Shown here in pieces: positions 11,600 through 21,458 of a stretch of DNA of 27,539 nucleotides. The position numbers and the translations under genes were made by a program. This DNA comes from Albugo candida (Eukaryota; Oomycota; Peronosporomycetes; Albuginales; Albuginaceae): NCBI GenBank assembly GCA_905220665.1, contig CAJNAR010000089.1, positions 1 through 27,539 on the forward strand, given 5' to 3'. The notes under the pieces were generated by a model, which worked only from the letters and a program-made list of their open reading frames with translations, had not been told where the DNA came from and did no database searches. Each line of letters starts with the position of its first letter. The stretch's first letter is position 1.

Positions 11600-12122
11600 G
11601 TAGACAATTACTATCGTTGATCGAAACACATGACCAAGTTTAGTCTGGTTACCTAGCTGAAGGGGAACCACTTTTCTCTCAGTTTTATCAAGCTGGTCTG
11701 AGTACGTCTAATTCAAACAAATCTTTAACATGGTTTTCATTGACACAAACAATATATGAAAAAACTGCTGTTCTGGCCTAGCTCCGAATGTCCACTTTTA
11801 TGGTTTCCAACGCACATTGTATGCTGCTATTGACAAGAGCGAATAATGAATTTGGATTATCGCATACGATTCAACTAACAAAAAGCGCGAATACGCACAA
11901 GTAAAATGTATTCTCGCATCATTTACTATGAGATGAAAGAACTGTATCAGTTACACTTCGCCTTTCTCAAAAATATTTTGTGGTCTGTTCGCATTCGTCG
12001 AGGCAGATTACCTACCGTTAAAATCATAACAACAATGCGTCTCCAACCTTGAACAGCTCTCACTCGAACCGAGACTGACCATATTATAGTCGAGAATAGT
12101 TTTTATACTTGAGAACGTTTTT
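11600..12122 (+). repeat. Monomer 23, type C (523)
   Basis: The head is gttacc/gaagggg and the allele is C, with gttctggcc and the common tail. It is the last monomer of heptamer copy 1. Confidence 0.96.
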
Positions 12123-12645
12123 GTAGACAATTACTATCGTTGATCGAAACACATGACCAAGTTTAGTCTGGTGAGCTAGCTGAAGGGGAACCACTTTTCT
12201 CTCAGTTCTATCAAGCTGGTCTGAGTTCGTTCAAAGCAAAGAAATCTTTAACATGGTTTCTATTGACACAAACAATATATGAAAAAACTGCTGTTCTTGC
12301 CTAGCTCCGAATGTCCACTTTTATGGTTTCCAACGCACATTGTATGCTGCTATTGACAAGAGCGAATAATGAATTTGGATTATCGCATACGATTCAACTA
12401 ACAAAAAGCGCGAATACGCACAAGTAAAATGTATTCTCGCATCATTTACTATGAGATGAAAGAACTGTATCAGTTACACTTCGCCTTTCTCAAAAATATT
12501 TTGTGGTCTGTTCGCATTCGTCGAGGCAGATTACCAACCGTTAAAATCATAACAACAATGCGTCTCCAACCTTGAACAGCTCTCACTCGAACCGAGACTG
12601 ACCATATTATAGTCGAGAATAGTTTTTATACTTGAGAACGTTTTT
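12123..12645 (+). repeat. Monomer 24, type B' (523)
   Basis: The head is gtgagc/gaagggg and the allele is B, with tail accaaccgtt. It is the counterpart of monomer 17, 3659 bases downstream. Confidence 0.96.
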
Positions 12646-13168
12646 GTAGACAATTACTATCGTTGATCGAAACACATGACCAAGTTTAGTCTAGTTACCT
12701 AGCTGAACGGGCACCACTTTTCTCTCAGTTCTATCAAGCTGGTCTGGGTACGTCTTATTAAAAGAAATATTTTGCATAATTATCATTCACACAGACGAGA
12801 TATGAAAAAACTACTGTTCTGGCCTAGCTCCGAATGTCCACTTTTATGGTTTCCAACGCACATTGTATGCTGCTATTGACAAGAGCGAATAATGAATTTG
12901 GATTATCGCATACGATTCAACTAACAAAAAGCGCGAATACGCACAAGTAAAATGTATTCTCGCATCATTTACTATGAGATGAAAGAACTGTATCAGTTAC
13001 ACTTCGCCTTTCTCAAAAATATTTTGTGGTCTGTTCGCATTCGTCGAGGCAGATTACCTACCGTTAAAATCATAACAACAATGCGTCTCCAACCTTGAAC
13101 AGCTCTCACTCGAACCGAGACTGACCATATTATAGTCGAGAATAGTTTTTATACTTGAGAACGTTTTT
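12646..13168 (+). repeat. Monomer 25, type A (523)
   Basis: The head is ctagttacc/gaacgggcacc and the allele is A. It is heptamer 2, position 2. Confidence 0.96.
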
Positions 13169-13690
13169 GTAGACAATTACTATCGTTGATCGAAACACAT
13201 GACCAAGTTTAGTCTGGTTACCTAGCTGAACAGGAACCACTTTTCTCTCAGTTCTATCAAGCTGGTCTGAGTTCGTTCAAAGCAAAGAAATCTTTAACAT
13301 GGTTTCTATTGACACAAACAATATATGAAAAAACTGCTGTTCTTGCCTAGCTCCGAATGTCCACTTTTATGGTTTCAACGCACATTGTATGCTGCTATTG
13401 ACAAGAGCGAATAATGAATTTGGATTATCGCATACGATTCAACTAACAAAAAGCGCGAATACGCACAAGTAAAATGTATTCTCGCATCATTTACTATGAG
13501 ATGAAAGAACTGTATCAGTTACACTTCGCCTTTCTCAAAAATATTTTGTGGTCTGTTCGCATTCGTCGAGGCAGATTACCTACCGTTAAAATCATAACAA
13601 CAATGCGTCTCCAACCTTGAACAGCTCTCACTCGAACCGAGACTGACCATATTATAGTCGAGAATAGTTTTTATACTTGAGAACGTTTTT
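13169..13690 (+). repeat. Monomer 26, type B (522)
   Basis: The head is gttacc/gaacagg and the allele is B, with the gtttcaacg deletion. It is heptamer 2, position 3. Confidence 0.96.
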
Positions 13691-14213
13691 GTAGACAATT
13701 ACTATCGTTGATCGAAACACATGACCAAGTTTAGTCTGGTTACCTAGCTGAAGGGGAACCACTTTTCTCTCAGTTTTATCAAGCTGGTCTGAGTACGTCT
13801 AATTCAAACAAATCTTTAACATGGTTTTCATTGACACAAACAATATATGAAAAAACTGCTGTTCTGGCCTAGCTCCGAATGTCCACTTTTATGGTTTCCA
13901 ACGCACATTGTATGCTGCTATTGACAAGAGCGAATAATGAATTTGGATTATCGCATACGATTCAACTAACAAAAAGCGCGAATACGCACAAGTAAAATGT
14001 ATTCTCGCATCATTTACTATGAGATGAAAGAACTGTATCAGTTACACATCGTCTTTCTCAAAAACATATTGTGGTCTGTTCGCATTCGTCGAGGCAGATT
14101 ACCTACCGGTAAAATCATAACAACAATGCGTCTCCAACCTTGAACAGCTCTCACTCGAACCGAGACTGACCATATTATAGTCGAGAATAGTTTTTATACT
14201 TGAGAACGTTTTT
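13691..14213 (+). repeat. Monomer 27, type C with patch (523)
   Basis: The head is gttacc/gaagggg and the allele is C, with the same three-site patch as monomers 8 and 20. It is heptamer 2, position 4. Confidence 0.96.
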
Positions 14214-14736
14214 GTAGACAATTACTATCGTTGATCGAAACACATGACCAAGTTTAGTCTAGTTACCTAGCTGAACGGGCACCACTTTTCTCTCAGTTCT
14301 ATCAAGCTGGTCTGGGTACGTCTTATTAAAAGAAATATTTTGCATAATTATCATTCACACAGACGAGATATGAAAAAACTACTGTTCTGGCCTAGCTCCG
14401 AATGTCCACTTTTATGGTTTCCAACGCACATTGTATGCTGCTATTGACAAGAGCGAATAATGAATTTGGATTATCGCATACGATTCAACTAACAAAAAGC
14501 GCGAATACGCACAAGTAAAATGTATTCTCGCATCATTTACTATGAGATGAAAGAACTGTATCAGTTACACTTCGCCTTTCTCAAAAATATTTTGTGGTCT
14601 GTTCGCATTCGTCGAGGCAGATTACCTACCGTTAAAATCATAACAACAATGCGTCTCCAACCTTGAACAGCTCTCACTCGAACCGAGACTGACCATATTA
14701 TAGTCGAGAATAGTTTTTATACTTGAGAACGTTTTT
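14214..14736 (+). repeat. Monomer 28, type A (523)
   Basis: The head is ctagttacc/gaacgggcacc and the allele is A. It is heptamer 2, position 5. Confidence 0.96.
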
Positions 14737-15258
14737 GTAGACAATTACTATCGTTGATCGAAACACATGACCAAGTTTAGTCTGGTTACCTAGCTGAACA
14801 GGAACCACTTTTCTCTCAGTTCTATCAAGCTGGTCTGAGTTCGTTCAAAGCAAAGAAATCTTTAACATGGTTTCTATTGACACAAACAATATATGAAAAA
14901 ACTGCTGTTCTTGCCTAGCTCCGAATGTCCACTTTTATGGTTTCAACGCACATTGTATGCTGCTATTGACAAGAGCGAATAATGAATTTGGATTATCGCA
15001 TACGATTCAACTAACAAAAAGCGCGAATACGCACAAGTAAAATGTATTCTCGCATCATTTACTATGAGATGAAAGAACTGTATCAGTTACACTTCGCCTT
15101 TCTCAAAAATATTTTGTGGTCTGTTCGCATTCGTCGAGGCAGATTACCTACCGTTAAAATCATAACAACAATGCGTCTCCAACCTTGAACAGCTCTCACT
15201 CGAACCGAGACTGACCATATTATAGTCGAGAATAGTTTTTATACTTGAGAACGTTTTT
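14737..15258 (+). repeat. Monomer 29, type B (522)
   Basis: The head is gttacc/gaacagg and the allele is B, with the gtttcaacg deletion. It is heptamer 2, position 6. Confidence 0.96.
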
Positions 15259-15781
15259 GTAGACAATTACTATCGTTGATCGAAACACATGACCAAGTTT
15301 AGTCTGGTGAGCTAGCTGAAGGGGAACCACTTTTCTCTCAGTTTTATCAAGCTGGTCTGAGTACGTCTAATTCAAACAAATCTTTAACATGGTTTTCATT
15401 GACACAAACAATATATGAAAAAACTGCTGTACTTGCCTAGCTCCGAATGTCCACTTTTATGGTTTCCAACGCACATTGTATGCTGCTATTGACAAGAGCG
15501 AATAATGAATTTGGATTATCACATACGATTCAACTAACAAAAAGCGCGAATACGCACAAGTAAAATGTATTCTCGCATCATTTACTATGAGATGAAAGAA
15601 CTGTATCAGTTACACTTCGCCTTTCTCAAAAATATTTTGTGGTCTGTTCGCATTCGTCGAGGCAGATTACCTACCGTTAAAATCATAACAACAATGCGTC
15701 TCCAACCTTGAACAGCTCTCACTCGAACCGAGACTGACCATATTATAGTCGAGAATAGTTTTTATACTTGAGAACGTTTTT
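15259..15781 (+). repeat. Monomer 30, type C' (523)
   Basis: The head is gtgagc/gaagggg and the allele is C. Private changes are ctgtacttgcc and ttatcacatacg. It is where the two heptamer copies differ most, since the counterpart monomer 23 has gttacc and gttctggcc. Confidence 0.96.
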
Positions 15782-16304
15782 GTAGACAATTACTATCGTT
15801 GATCGAAACACATGACCAAGTTTAGTCTAGTTACCTAGCTGAACGGGCACCACTTTTCTCTCAGTTCTATCAAGCTGGTCTGGGTACGTCTTATTAAAAG
15901 AAATATTTTGCATAATTATCATTCACACAGACGAGATATGAAAAAACTACTGTTCTGGCCTAGCTCCGAATGTCCACTTTCATGATTTTCATCGTACATG
16001 GTATGCTGGTATTGACAACAGTGAATCATGGGTTTGGATTATCCCATATATTTTAACTGACAAAAAACTCGAATACGCACAAGTAAAATGTCTTCTCGCA
16101 TCATATACTATGAGATAGAAGAACTTTATCACTTACAATTCGCCTTTCTCAAAAATATTTTGTGGTCTGTTCGCATTCGTCGAGGCAGATTACCTACCGT
16201 TAAAATCATAACAACAATGCGTCTCCAACCTTGAACAGCTCTCACTCGAACCGAGACTGACCATATTATAGTCGAGAATAGTTTTTATACTTGAGAACGT
16301 TTTT
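15782..16304 (+). repeat. Monomer 31, type A* with common tail (523)
   Basis: The head and allele are A-type, and the second-haplotype middle matches monomers 1 and 14. At about 16198 it switches to the common tail (accgtt, ccttgaac), so its open frame stops after 48 codons. This looks like a conversion junction. It is the last monomer with a full A-type head. Confidence 0.96.
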
Positions 16305-16827
16305 GTAGACAATTACTATCGTTGATCGAAACACATGACCAAGTTTAGTCTGGTGAGCTAGCTGAAGGGGAACCACTTTTCTCTCAGTTTTATCAAGCTG
16401 GTCTGGGTACGTCTTATTCAAACAAATCTTTAACATGGTTTTCATTGACACAAACAATATATGAAAAAACTGCTGTTCTGGCCTAGCTCCGAATGTCCAC
16501 TTTCATGGTTTCCAACGCACATTGTATGCTGCTATTGACAAGAGCGAATAATGAATTTGGATTATCGCATACGATTCAACTAACGAAAAGCGCGAATACG
16601 CACAAGTAAAATGTATTCTCGCATCATTTACTATGAGATGAAAGAACTGTATCAGTTACACTTCGCCTTTCTCAAAAACATATTGTGGTCTGTTCGCATT
16701 CGTCGAGGCAGATTACCTACCGTTAAAATCATAACAACAATGCGTCTCCAACCTTGAACAGCTCTCACTCGAACCGAGACTGACCATATTATAGTCGAGA
16801 ATAGTTTTTATACTTGAGAACGTTTTT
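16305..16827 (+). repeat. Monomer 32, type C variant (523)
   Basis: The head is gtgagc/gaagggg. The allele is C-like with an A-like start (gggtacgtcttattcaaac). Other variants are ctttcatggtttcc, ctaacgaaaagcg and aaaaacatattg. It is the first monomer of the right-hand domain. Confidence 0.96.
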
Positions 16828-17350
16828 GTAGACAATTACTATCGTTGATCGAAACACATGACCAAGTTTAGTCTGGTGACCTAGCTGAAGGGGAACCACT
16901 TTTGTCTCAGTTTTATCAAGCTGGTCTGAGTACGTCTAATTCAAACAAATCTTTAACATGGTTTTCATTGACACAAACAATATATGAAAAAACTGCTGTT
17001 CTGGCCTAGCTCCGAATGTCCACTTTTATGGTTTCCAACGCACATTGTATGCTGCTATTGACAAGAGCGAATAATGAATTTGGATTATCGCATACGATTC
17101 AACTAACAAAAAGCGCGAATACGCACAAGTAAAATGTATTCTCGCATCATTTACTATGAGATGAAAGAACTGTATCAGTTACACTTCGCCTTTCTCAAAA
17201 ATATTTTGTGGTCTGTTCGCATTCGTCGAGGCAGATTACCTACCGTTAAAATCATAACAACAATGCGTCTCCAACCTTGAACAGCTCTCACTCGAACCGA
17301 GACTGACCATATTATAGTCGAGAATAGTTTTTATACTTGAGAACGTTTTT
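16828..17350 (+). repeat. Monomer 33, type C variant (523)
   Basis: The head is gtgacc/gaagggg with private ttttgtctcag. The allele is C, with gttctggcc and the common middle and tail. Confidence 0.96.
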
Positions 17351-17873
17351 GTAGACAATTACTATCGTTGATCGAAACACATGACCAAGTTTAGTCTGGT
17401 GACCTAGCTGAAGGGGAACCACTTTTATCTCAGTTTTATCAAGCTGGTCTGAGTACGTCTTATTCAAACAAATCTTTTGCAGAATTTTCCTTGACACAAA
17501 CAATATATGAAAAAACTGCTGTTCTGGCCTAGCTCCGAATGTCCACTTTTATGGTTTCCAACGCACATTGTATGCTGGTATTGACAAGAGCGAATAATGA
17601 ATTTGGATTATCGCATACGATTCAACTAACAAAAAGCGCGAATACGCACAAGTAAAATGTATTCTCGCATCATTTACTATGAGATGAAAGAACTGTATCA
17701 GTTACACTTCGCCTTTCTCAAAAACATATTGTGGTCTGTTCGCATTCGTCGAGGCAGATTACCTACCGTTAAAATCATAACAACAATGCGTCTCCAACCT
17801 TGAACAGCTCTCACTCGAACCGAGACTGACCATATTATAGTCGAGAATAGTTTTTATACTTGAGAACGTTTTT
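17351..17873 (+). repeat. Monomer 34, type D (523)
   Basis: The head is gtgacc/gaagggg with ttttatctcag. This is the first allele D (ttttgcagaattttcc), started by gtcttattcaaac. It also has tgctggtattgac and aaaaacatattg. Confidence 0.96.
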
Positions 17874-18391
17874 GTAGACAATTACTATCGTTGATCGAAA
17901 CACATGACCATGTTTAGTCTGGTGACCTAGCTGAAGTAGAACCACTTTTCTCTCAGTTTTATCAAGCTGGTCTGAGTACGTCTAATTCAAACAAATATTA
18001 ACATGGTTTTCATTGACACAAACAATATATGAAAAAACTTCTGTTCTGGCCTAGCTCCGAATGTCCGCTTCCATGATTTTTATCGTACATGGTATGCTGG
18101 TATTGACAATAGCGAATAATGGGTTTGGATTATCCCATATTTTCAACTAACAAACAACGCGGAGACGCAAACGTAAAATGTCTTCTCGCATCATATGCTA
18201 CGAGATAAAAGATTCTTACCACTTACAATTCGGCTTTCTCAAAAACATATTGTGGTCTGTTTGCATTCGTCGAGTTAGATTTCCTACCCTTAATATACAA
18301 CAACAATGCGCATCCAGCCTTGGACAGCTCTCACGGAAACCGAGACTGCCTACATTATAGTCTTGAATAGTTTTTACTTGAGAACGTTTTT
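17874..18391 (+). repeat. Monomer 35, type E, diverged (518)
   Basis: The head is gtgacc/gaagtag with a private gaccatgtttag. The allele is C-like with aaatattaacatgg. From about 18063 it follows the E haplotype (gtccgcttccatg, cgcggagacgcaaacg). Unlike monomer 13 it has ttcctaccc and lacks a base in cttaatatacaac. The tail is private: acggaaaccgag, gcctacattatagtcttg and a short ttttacttg. Confidence 0.95.
18178..18360 (+). other. 60-codon frame in E monomer 35, frameshifted
   Basis: It starts like the frame in monomer 13 (MSSRIICYEIKDSYHLQFGF). One base fewer at cttaatatacaac (about 18290) moves it to another frame, so the last third is unrelated to other copies. An apparently viable length after a frameshift suggests these frames are not selected. 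Confidence 0.3.
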
Positions 18392-18913
18392 GTAGACCAT
18401 TACTATTGTTGATCAAAACACATTACCAAGTTTAGTCTGGTTACCTAGCTGAACGGGAACCACTTTTCTTTCAGTTCTATCAAGCTGGTCTGAGTTCGTT
18501 CAAAGCAAAGAAATCTTTAACATGGTTTCTATTGACACAAACAATATATGAAAAACTGCTGTTCTTGCCTAGCTCCGAATGTCCACTTTTATGGTTTCCA
18601 ACGCACATTGTATGCTGCTATTGACAAGAGCGAATAATGAATTTGGATTATCGCATACGATTCAACTAACAAAAAGCGCGAATACGCACAAGTAAAATGT
18701 ATTCTCGCATCATTTACTATGAGATGAAAGAACTGTATCAGTTACACATCGTCTTTCTCAAAAATATTTTGTGGTCTGTTCGCATTCGTCGAGGCAGATT
18801 ACCTACCGTTAAAATCATAACAACAATGCGTCTCCAACCTTGAACAGCTCTCACTCGAACCGAGACTGACCATATTATAGTCGAGAATAGTTTTTATACT
18901 TGAGAACGTTTTT
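18392..18913 (+). repeat. Monomer 36, type B with diverged first 36 bases (522)
   Basis: The start is the most altered copy of the normally invariant region: gtagaccattactattg, gatcaaaacacattacc. It continues the diverged tract of monomer 35 across the junction. After that it has gaacggg, ttttctttcag, allele B, one A fewer in gaaaaactg, and half of the C patch (cacatcgtcttt without aaaaacatattg). Confidence 0.95.
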
Positions 18914-19436
18914 GTAGACAATTACTATCGTTGATCGAAACACATGACCAAGTTTAGTCTGGTTACCTAGCTGAACAGGAACCACTTTTCTCTCAGTTCT
19001 ATCAAGCTGGTCTGAGTTCGTTCAAAGCAAAGAAATCTTTAACATGGTTTCTATTGACACAAACAATATATGAAAAAACTGCTGTTCTTGCCTAGCTCCG
19101 AATGTCCACTTTTATGGTTTCCAACGCACATTGTATGCTGCTATTGACAAGAGCGAATAATGAATTTGGATTATCGCATACGATTCAACTAACGAAAAGC
19201 GCGAATACGCACAAGTAAAATGTATTCTCGCATCATTTACTATGAGATGAAAGAACTGTATCAGTTACACTTCGCCTTTCTCAAAAACATATTGTGGTCT
19301 GTTCGCATTCGTCGAGGCAGATTACCTACCGTTAAAATCATAACAACAATGCGTCTCCAACCTTGAACAGCTCTCACTCGAACCGAGACTGACCATATTA
19401 TAGTCGAGAATAGTTTTTATACTTGAGAACGTTTTT
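18914..19436 (+). repeat. Monomer 37, type B (523)
   Basis: The head is gttacc/gaacagg and the allele is B. It shares ctaacgaaaagcg and aaaaacatattg with monomer 32. Confidence 0.96.
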
Positions 19437-19959
19437 GTAGACAATTACTATCGTTGATCGAAACACATGACCAAGTTTAGTCTGGTGACCTAGCTGAAGT
19501 AGAACCACTTTTCTCTCAGTTCTATCAAGCTGGTCTGAGTTCGTTCAAAGCAAAGAAATCTTTAACATGGTTTCTATTGACACAAACAATATATGAAAAA
19601 ACTGCTGTTCTTGCCTAGCTCCGAATGTCCACTTTTATGGTTTCCAACGCACATTGTATGCTGCTATTGACAAGAGCGAATAATGAATTTGGATTATCGC
19701 ATACGATTCAACTAAAAAAAAGCGCGAATACGCACAAGTAAAATGTATTCTCGCATCATTTACTATGAGATGAAAGAACTGTATCAGTTACACTTCGCCT
19801 TTCTCAAAAATATTTTGTGGTCTGTTCGCATTCGTCGAGGCAGATTACCTACCGTTAAAATCATAACAACAATGCGTCTCCAACCTTGAACAGCTCTCAC
19901 TCGAACCGAGACTGACCATATTATAGTCGAGAATAGTTTTTATACTTGAGAACGTTTTT
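19437..19959 (+). repeat. Monomer 38, type B hybrid (523)
   Basis: The head is gtgacc/gaagtag, otherwise seen only in monomer 35, joined to allele B. A private change gives ctaaaaaaaagcg. Confidence 0.96.
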
Positions 19960-20482
19960 GTAGACAATTACTATCGTTGATCGAAACACATGACCAAGTT
20001 TAGTCTGGTGACCTAGCTGAACGGGAACCACTTTTCTCTCAGTTCTATCAAGCTGGTCTGAGTTCGTTCAAAGCAAAGAAATCTTTAACATGGTTTCTAT
20101 TGACACAAACAATATATGAAAAAACTGCTGTTCTTGCCTAGCTCCGAATGTCCACTTTTATGGTTTCCAACGCACATTGTATGCTGCTATTGACAAGAGC
20201 GAATAATGAATTTGGATTATCGCATACGATTCAACTAACAAAAAGCGCGAATACGCACAAGTAAAATGTATTCTCGCATCATTTACTATGAGATGAAAGA
20301 ACTGTATCAGTAACACTTCGCCTTTCTCAAAAATATTTTGTGGTCTGTTCGCATTCGTCGAGGCAGATTACCTACCGTTAAAATCATAACAACAATGCGT
20401 CTCCAACCTTGAACAGCTCTCACTCGAACCGAGACTGACCATATTATAGTCGAGAATAGTTTTTATACTTGAGAACGTTTTT
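19960..20482 (+). repeat. Monomer 39, type B (523)
   Basis: The head is gtgacc/gaacggg and the allele is B. A T-to-A change (cagtaacac) puts a TAA at 20311-20313 in the recurrent ORF, leaving 15 codons. Confidence 0.96.
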
Positions 20483-21005
20483 GTAGACAATTACTATCGT
20501 TGATCGAAACACATGACCAAGTTTAGTCTGGTTACCTAGCTGAACAGGAACCACTTTTCTCTCAGTTCTATCAAGCTGGTCTGAGTTCGTTCAAAGCAAA
20601 GAAATCTTTAACATGGTTTCTATTGACACAAACAATATATGAAAAAACTGCTGTTCTTGCCTAGCTCCGAATGTCCACTTTTATGGTTTCCAACGCACAT
20701 TGTATGCTGCTATTGACAAGAGCGAATAATGAATTTGGATTATCGCATACGATTCAACTAACAAAAAGCGCGAATACGCACAAGTAAAATGTATTCTCGC
20801 ATCATTTACTATGAGATGAAAGAACTGTATCAGTTACACTTCGCCTTTCTCAAAAATATTTTGTGGTCTGTTCGCATTCGTCGAGGCAGATTACCTACCG
20901 TTAAAATCATAACAACAATGCGTCTCCAACCTTGAACAGCTCTCACTCGAACCGAGACTGACCATATTATAGTCGAGAATAGTTTTTATACTTGAGAACG
21001 TTTTT
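20483..21005 (+). repeat. Monomer 40, type B (523)
   Basis: The head is gttacc/gaacagg and the allele is B, with intact gtttccaacg and the common tail. Confidence 0.96.
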
Positions 21006-21108
21006 GTAGACAATTACTATCGTTGATCGAAACACATGACCAAGTTTAGTCTGGTTACCTAGCTGAACGGGAACCACTTTTCTCTCAGTTCTATCAAGCT
21101 GGTCTGAG

Positions 21109-21164
21109 TTCGTTCAAAGCAAAGAAATCTTTAACATGGTTTCTATTGACACAAACAATATATG
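21109..21164 (+). other. 56-base variable allele segment (reference copy, allele B)
   Basis: This is the most variable block of the monomer. Haplotypes A (1771-1826), B (here), C (2816-2871) and D (22155-22210) differ at many sites, yet all are exactly 56 bases and end in the same ATATG or TATATG. D resembles A over ttttgca.aatt and resembles C at both ends. Monomers 47 and 53 join D to the A end. The surrounding sequence is close to constant. Confidence 0.85.
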
Positions 21165-21239
21165 AAAAAACTGCTGTTCTTGCCTAGCTCCGAATGTCCA
21201 CTTTTATGGTTTCCAACGCACATTGTATGCTGCTATTGA
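21162..21239 (+). other. Recurrent 25-codon open frame (reference copy)
   Basis: This short frame starts ATG AAA AAA CTG at the end of the allele segment and stops at TGA. It begins MKKLLFLPSSECPLLW, which superficially resembles the start of a bacterial signal peptide. It lies in the same reading frame as the 48-codon frame starting 150 bases later, separated by TGA and TAA. The one-base deletion gtttcaacg shifts it in monomers 5, 10, 19, 22, 26, 29 and 51, which argues against a maintained protein. Confidence 0.25.
21205..21221 (-). other. CENP-B-box-like sequence (reference copy), incomplete
   Basis: Read on the minus strand, CGTTGGAAAC matches ten consecutive bases of the mammalian CENP-B box (YTTCGTTGGAARCGGGA). 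Overall I count 12 of 17 matches, but only 5 of the 9 bases usually considered essential: TTCG is TGCG here and CGGG is CCAT. It is present in most monomers, broken by the C deletion in seven copies and replaced in E and A*. Chance similarity is quite possible. Confidence 0.2.
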
Positions 21240-21311
21240 CAAGAGCGAATAATGAATTTGGATTATCGCATACGATTCAACTAACAAAAAGCGCGAATAC
21301 GCACAAGTAAA

Positions 21312-21458
21312 ATGTATTCTCGCATCATTTACTATGAGATGAAAGAACTGTATCAGTTACACTTCGCCTTTCTCAAAAATATTTTGTGGTCTGTTCGCAT
21401 TCGTCGAGGCAGATTACCTACCGTTAAAATCATAACAACAATGCGTCTCCAACCTTGA
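21312..21458 (+). other. Recurrent 48-codon open frame (reference copy)
   Basis: This frame runs from ATG TAT TCT at m307 to CCT TGA. It is present in most monomers and closed early in 39 and 44. The peptide is basic and hydrophobic (MYSRIIYYEMKEL...RIRRGRLP), without a signal peptide, zinc site or family motif I know. The patch AAT ATT to AAC ATA in monomers 8, 20, 27, 32, 34, 35 and 37 is fully synonymous. However, against the A* and E haplotypes nonsynonymous changes outnumber synonymous ones about 6:2 and 11:5, near neutral. No ribosome binding site or intron signal stands out. I consider it probably non-coding. Confidence 0.35.

Larger units (their letters stand above)
8464..12122 (+). 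repeat. Higher-order repeat, heptamer copy 1 (3659 bases)
   Basis: The monomer order is B'-A-B-C(patch)-A-B-C. It contains two 1568-base A-B-C trimers (8987-10554 and 10555-12122). I see no differences from copy 2 until the last monomer. This is far closer than neighbouring monomers of different class, which is the definition of higher-order organisation. Confidence 0.92.
12123..15781 (+). repeat. Higher-order repeat, heptamer copy 2 (3659 bases)
   Basis: The order is B'-A-B-C(patch)-A-B-C', directly abutting copy 1, with every monomer start shifted by exactly 3659. Differences sit in the last monomer: the gtgagc head, ctgtacttgcc, and a G-to-A in ttatcacatacg. The last six monomers split into trimers 12646-14213 and 14214-15781. 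Confidence 0.92.

Noticed and set aside
16266..16457. Minus-strand open frame of 63 codons, similar to one at 17312-17503
   Set aside because: It is open only where gtcttattc replaces gtctaattc, removing a minus-strand stop. It spans the monomer junction, has no family motif, and is closed in nearly all other copies.
18216..18416. Minus-strand open frame of 66 codons
   Set aside because: It lies opposite the diverged E tract and overlaps the frame at 18178-18360. It is not conserved in other E copies.
21051..21076. 5S rRNA similarity (ctggtta ... gggaacc)
   Set aside because: Only about seven contiguous bases agree, and the rest of the 5S sequence is absent.
21235..21270. Bacterial promoter (ttgaca with gattat downstream)
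   Set aside because: The spacing is 19 or more, the -10 box is poor, no gene follows, and the context is eukaryotic-type satellite.
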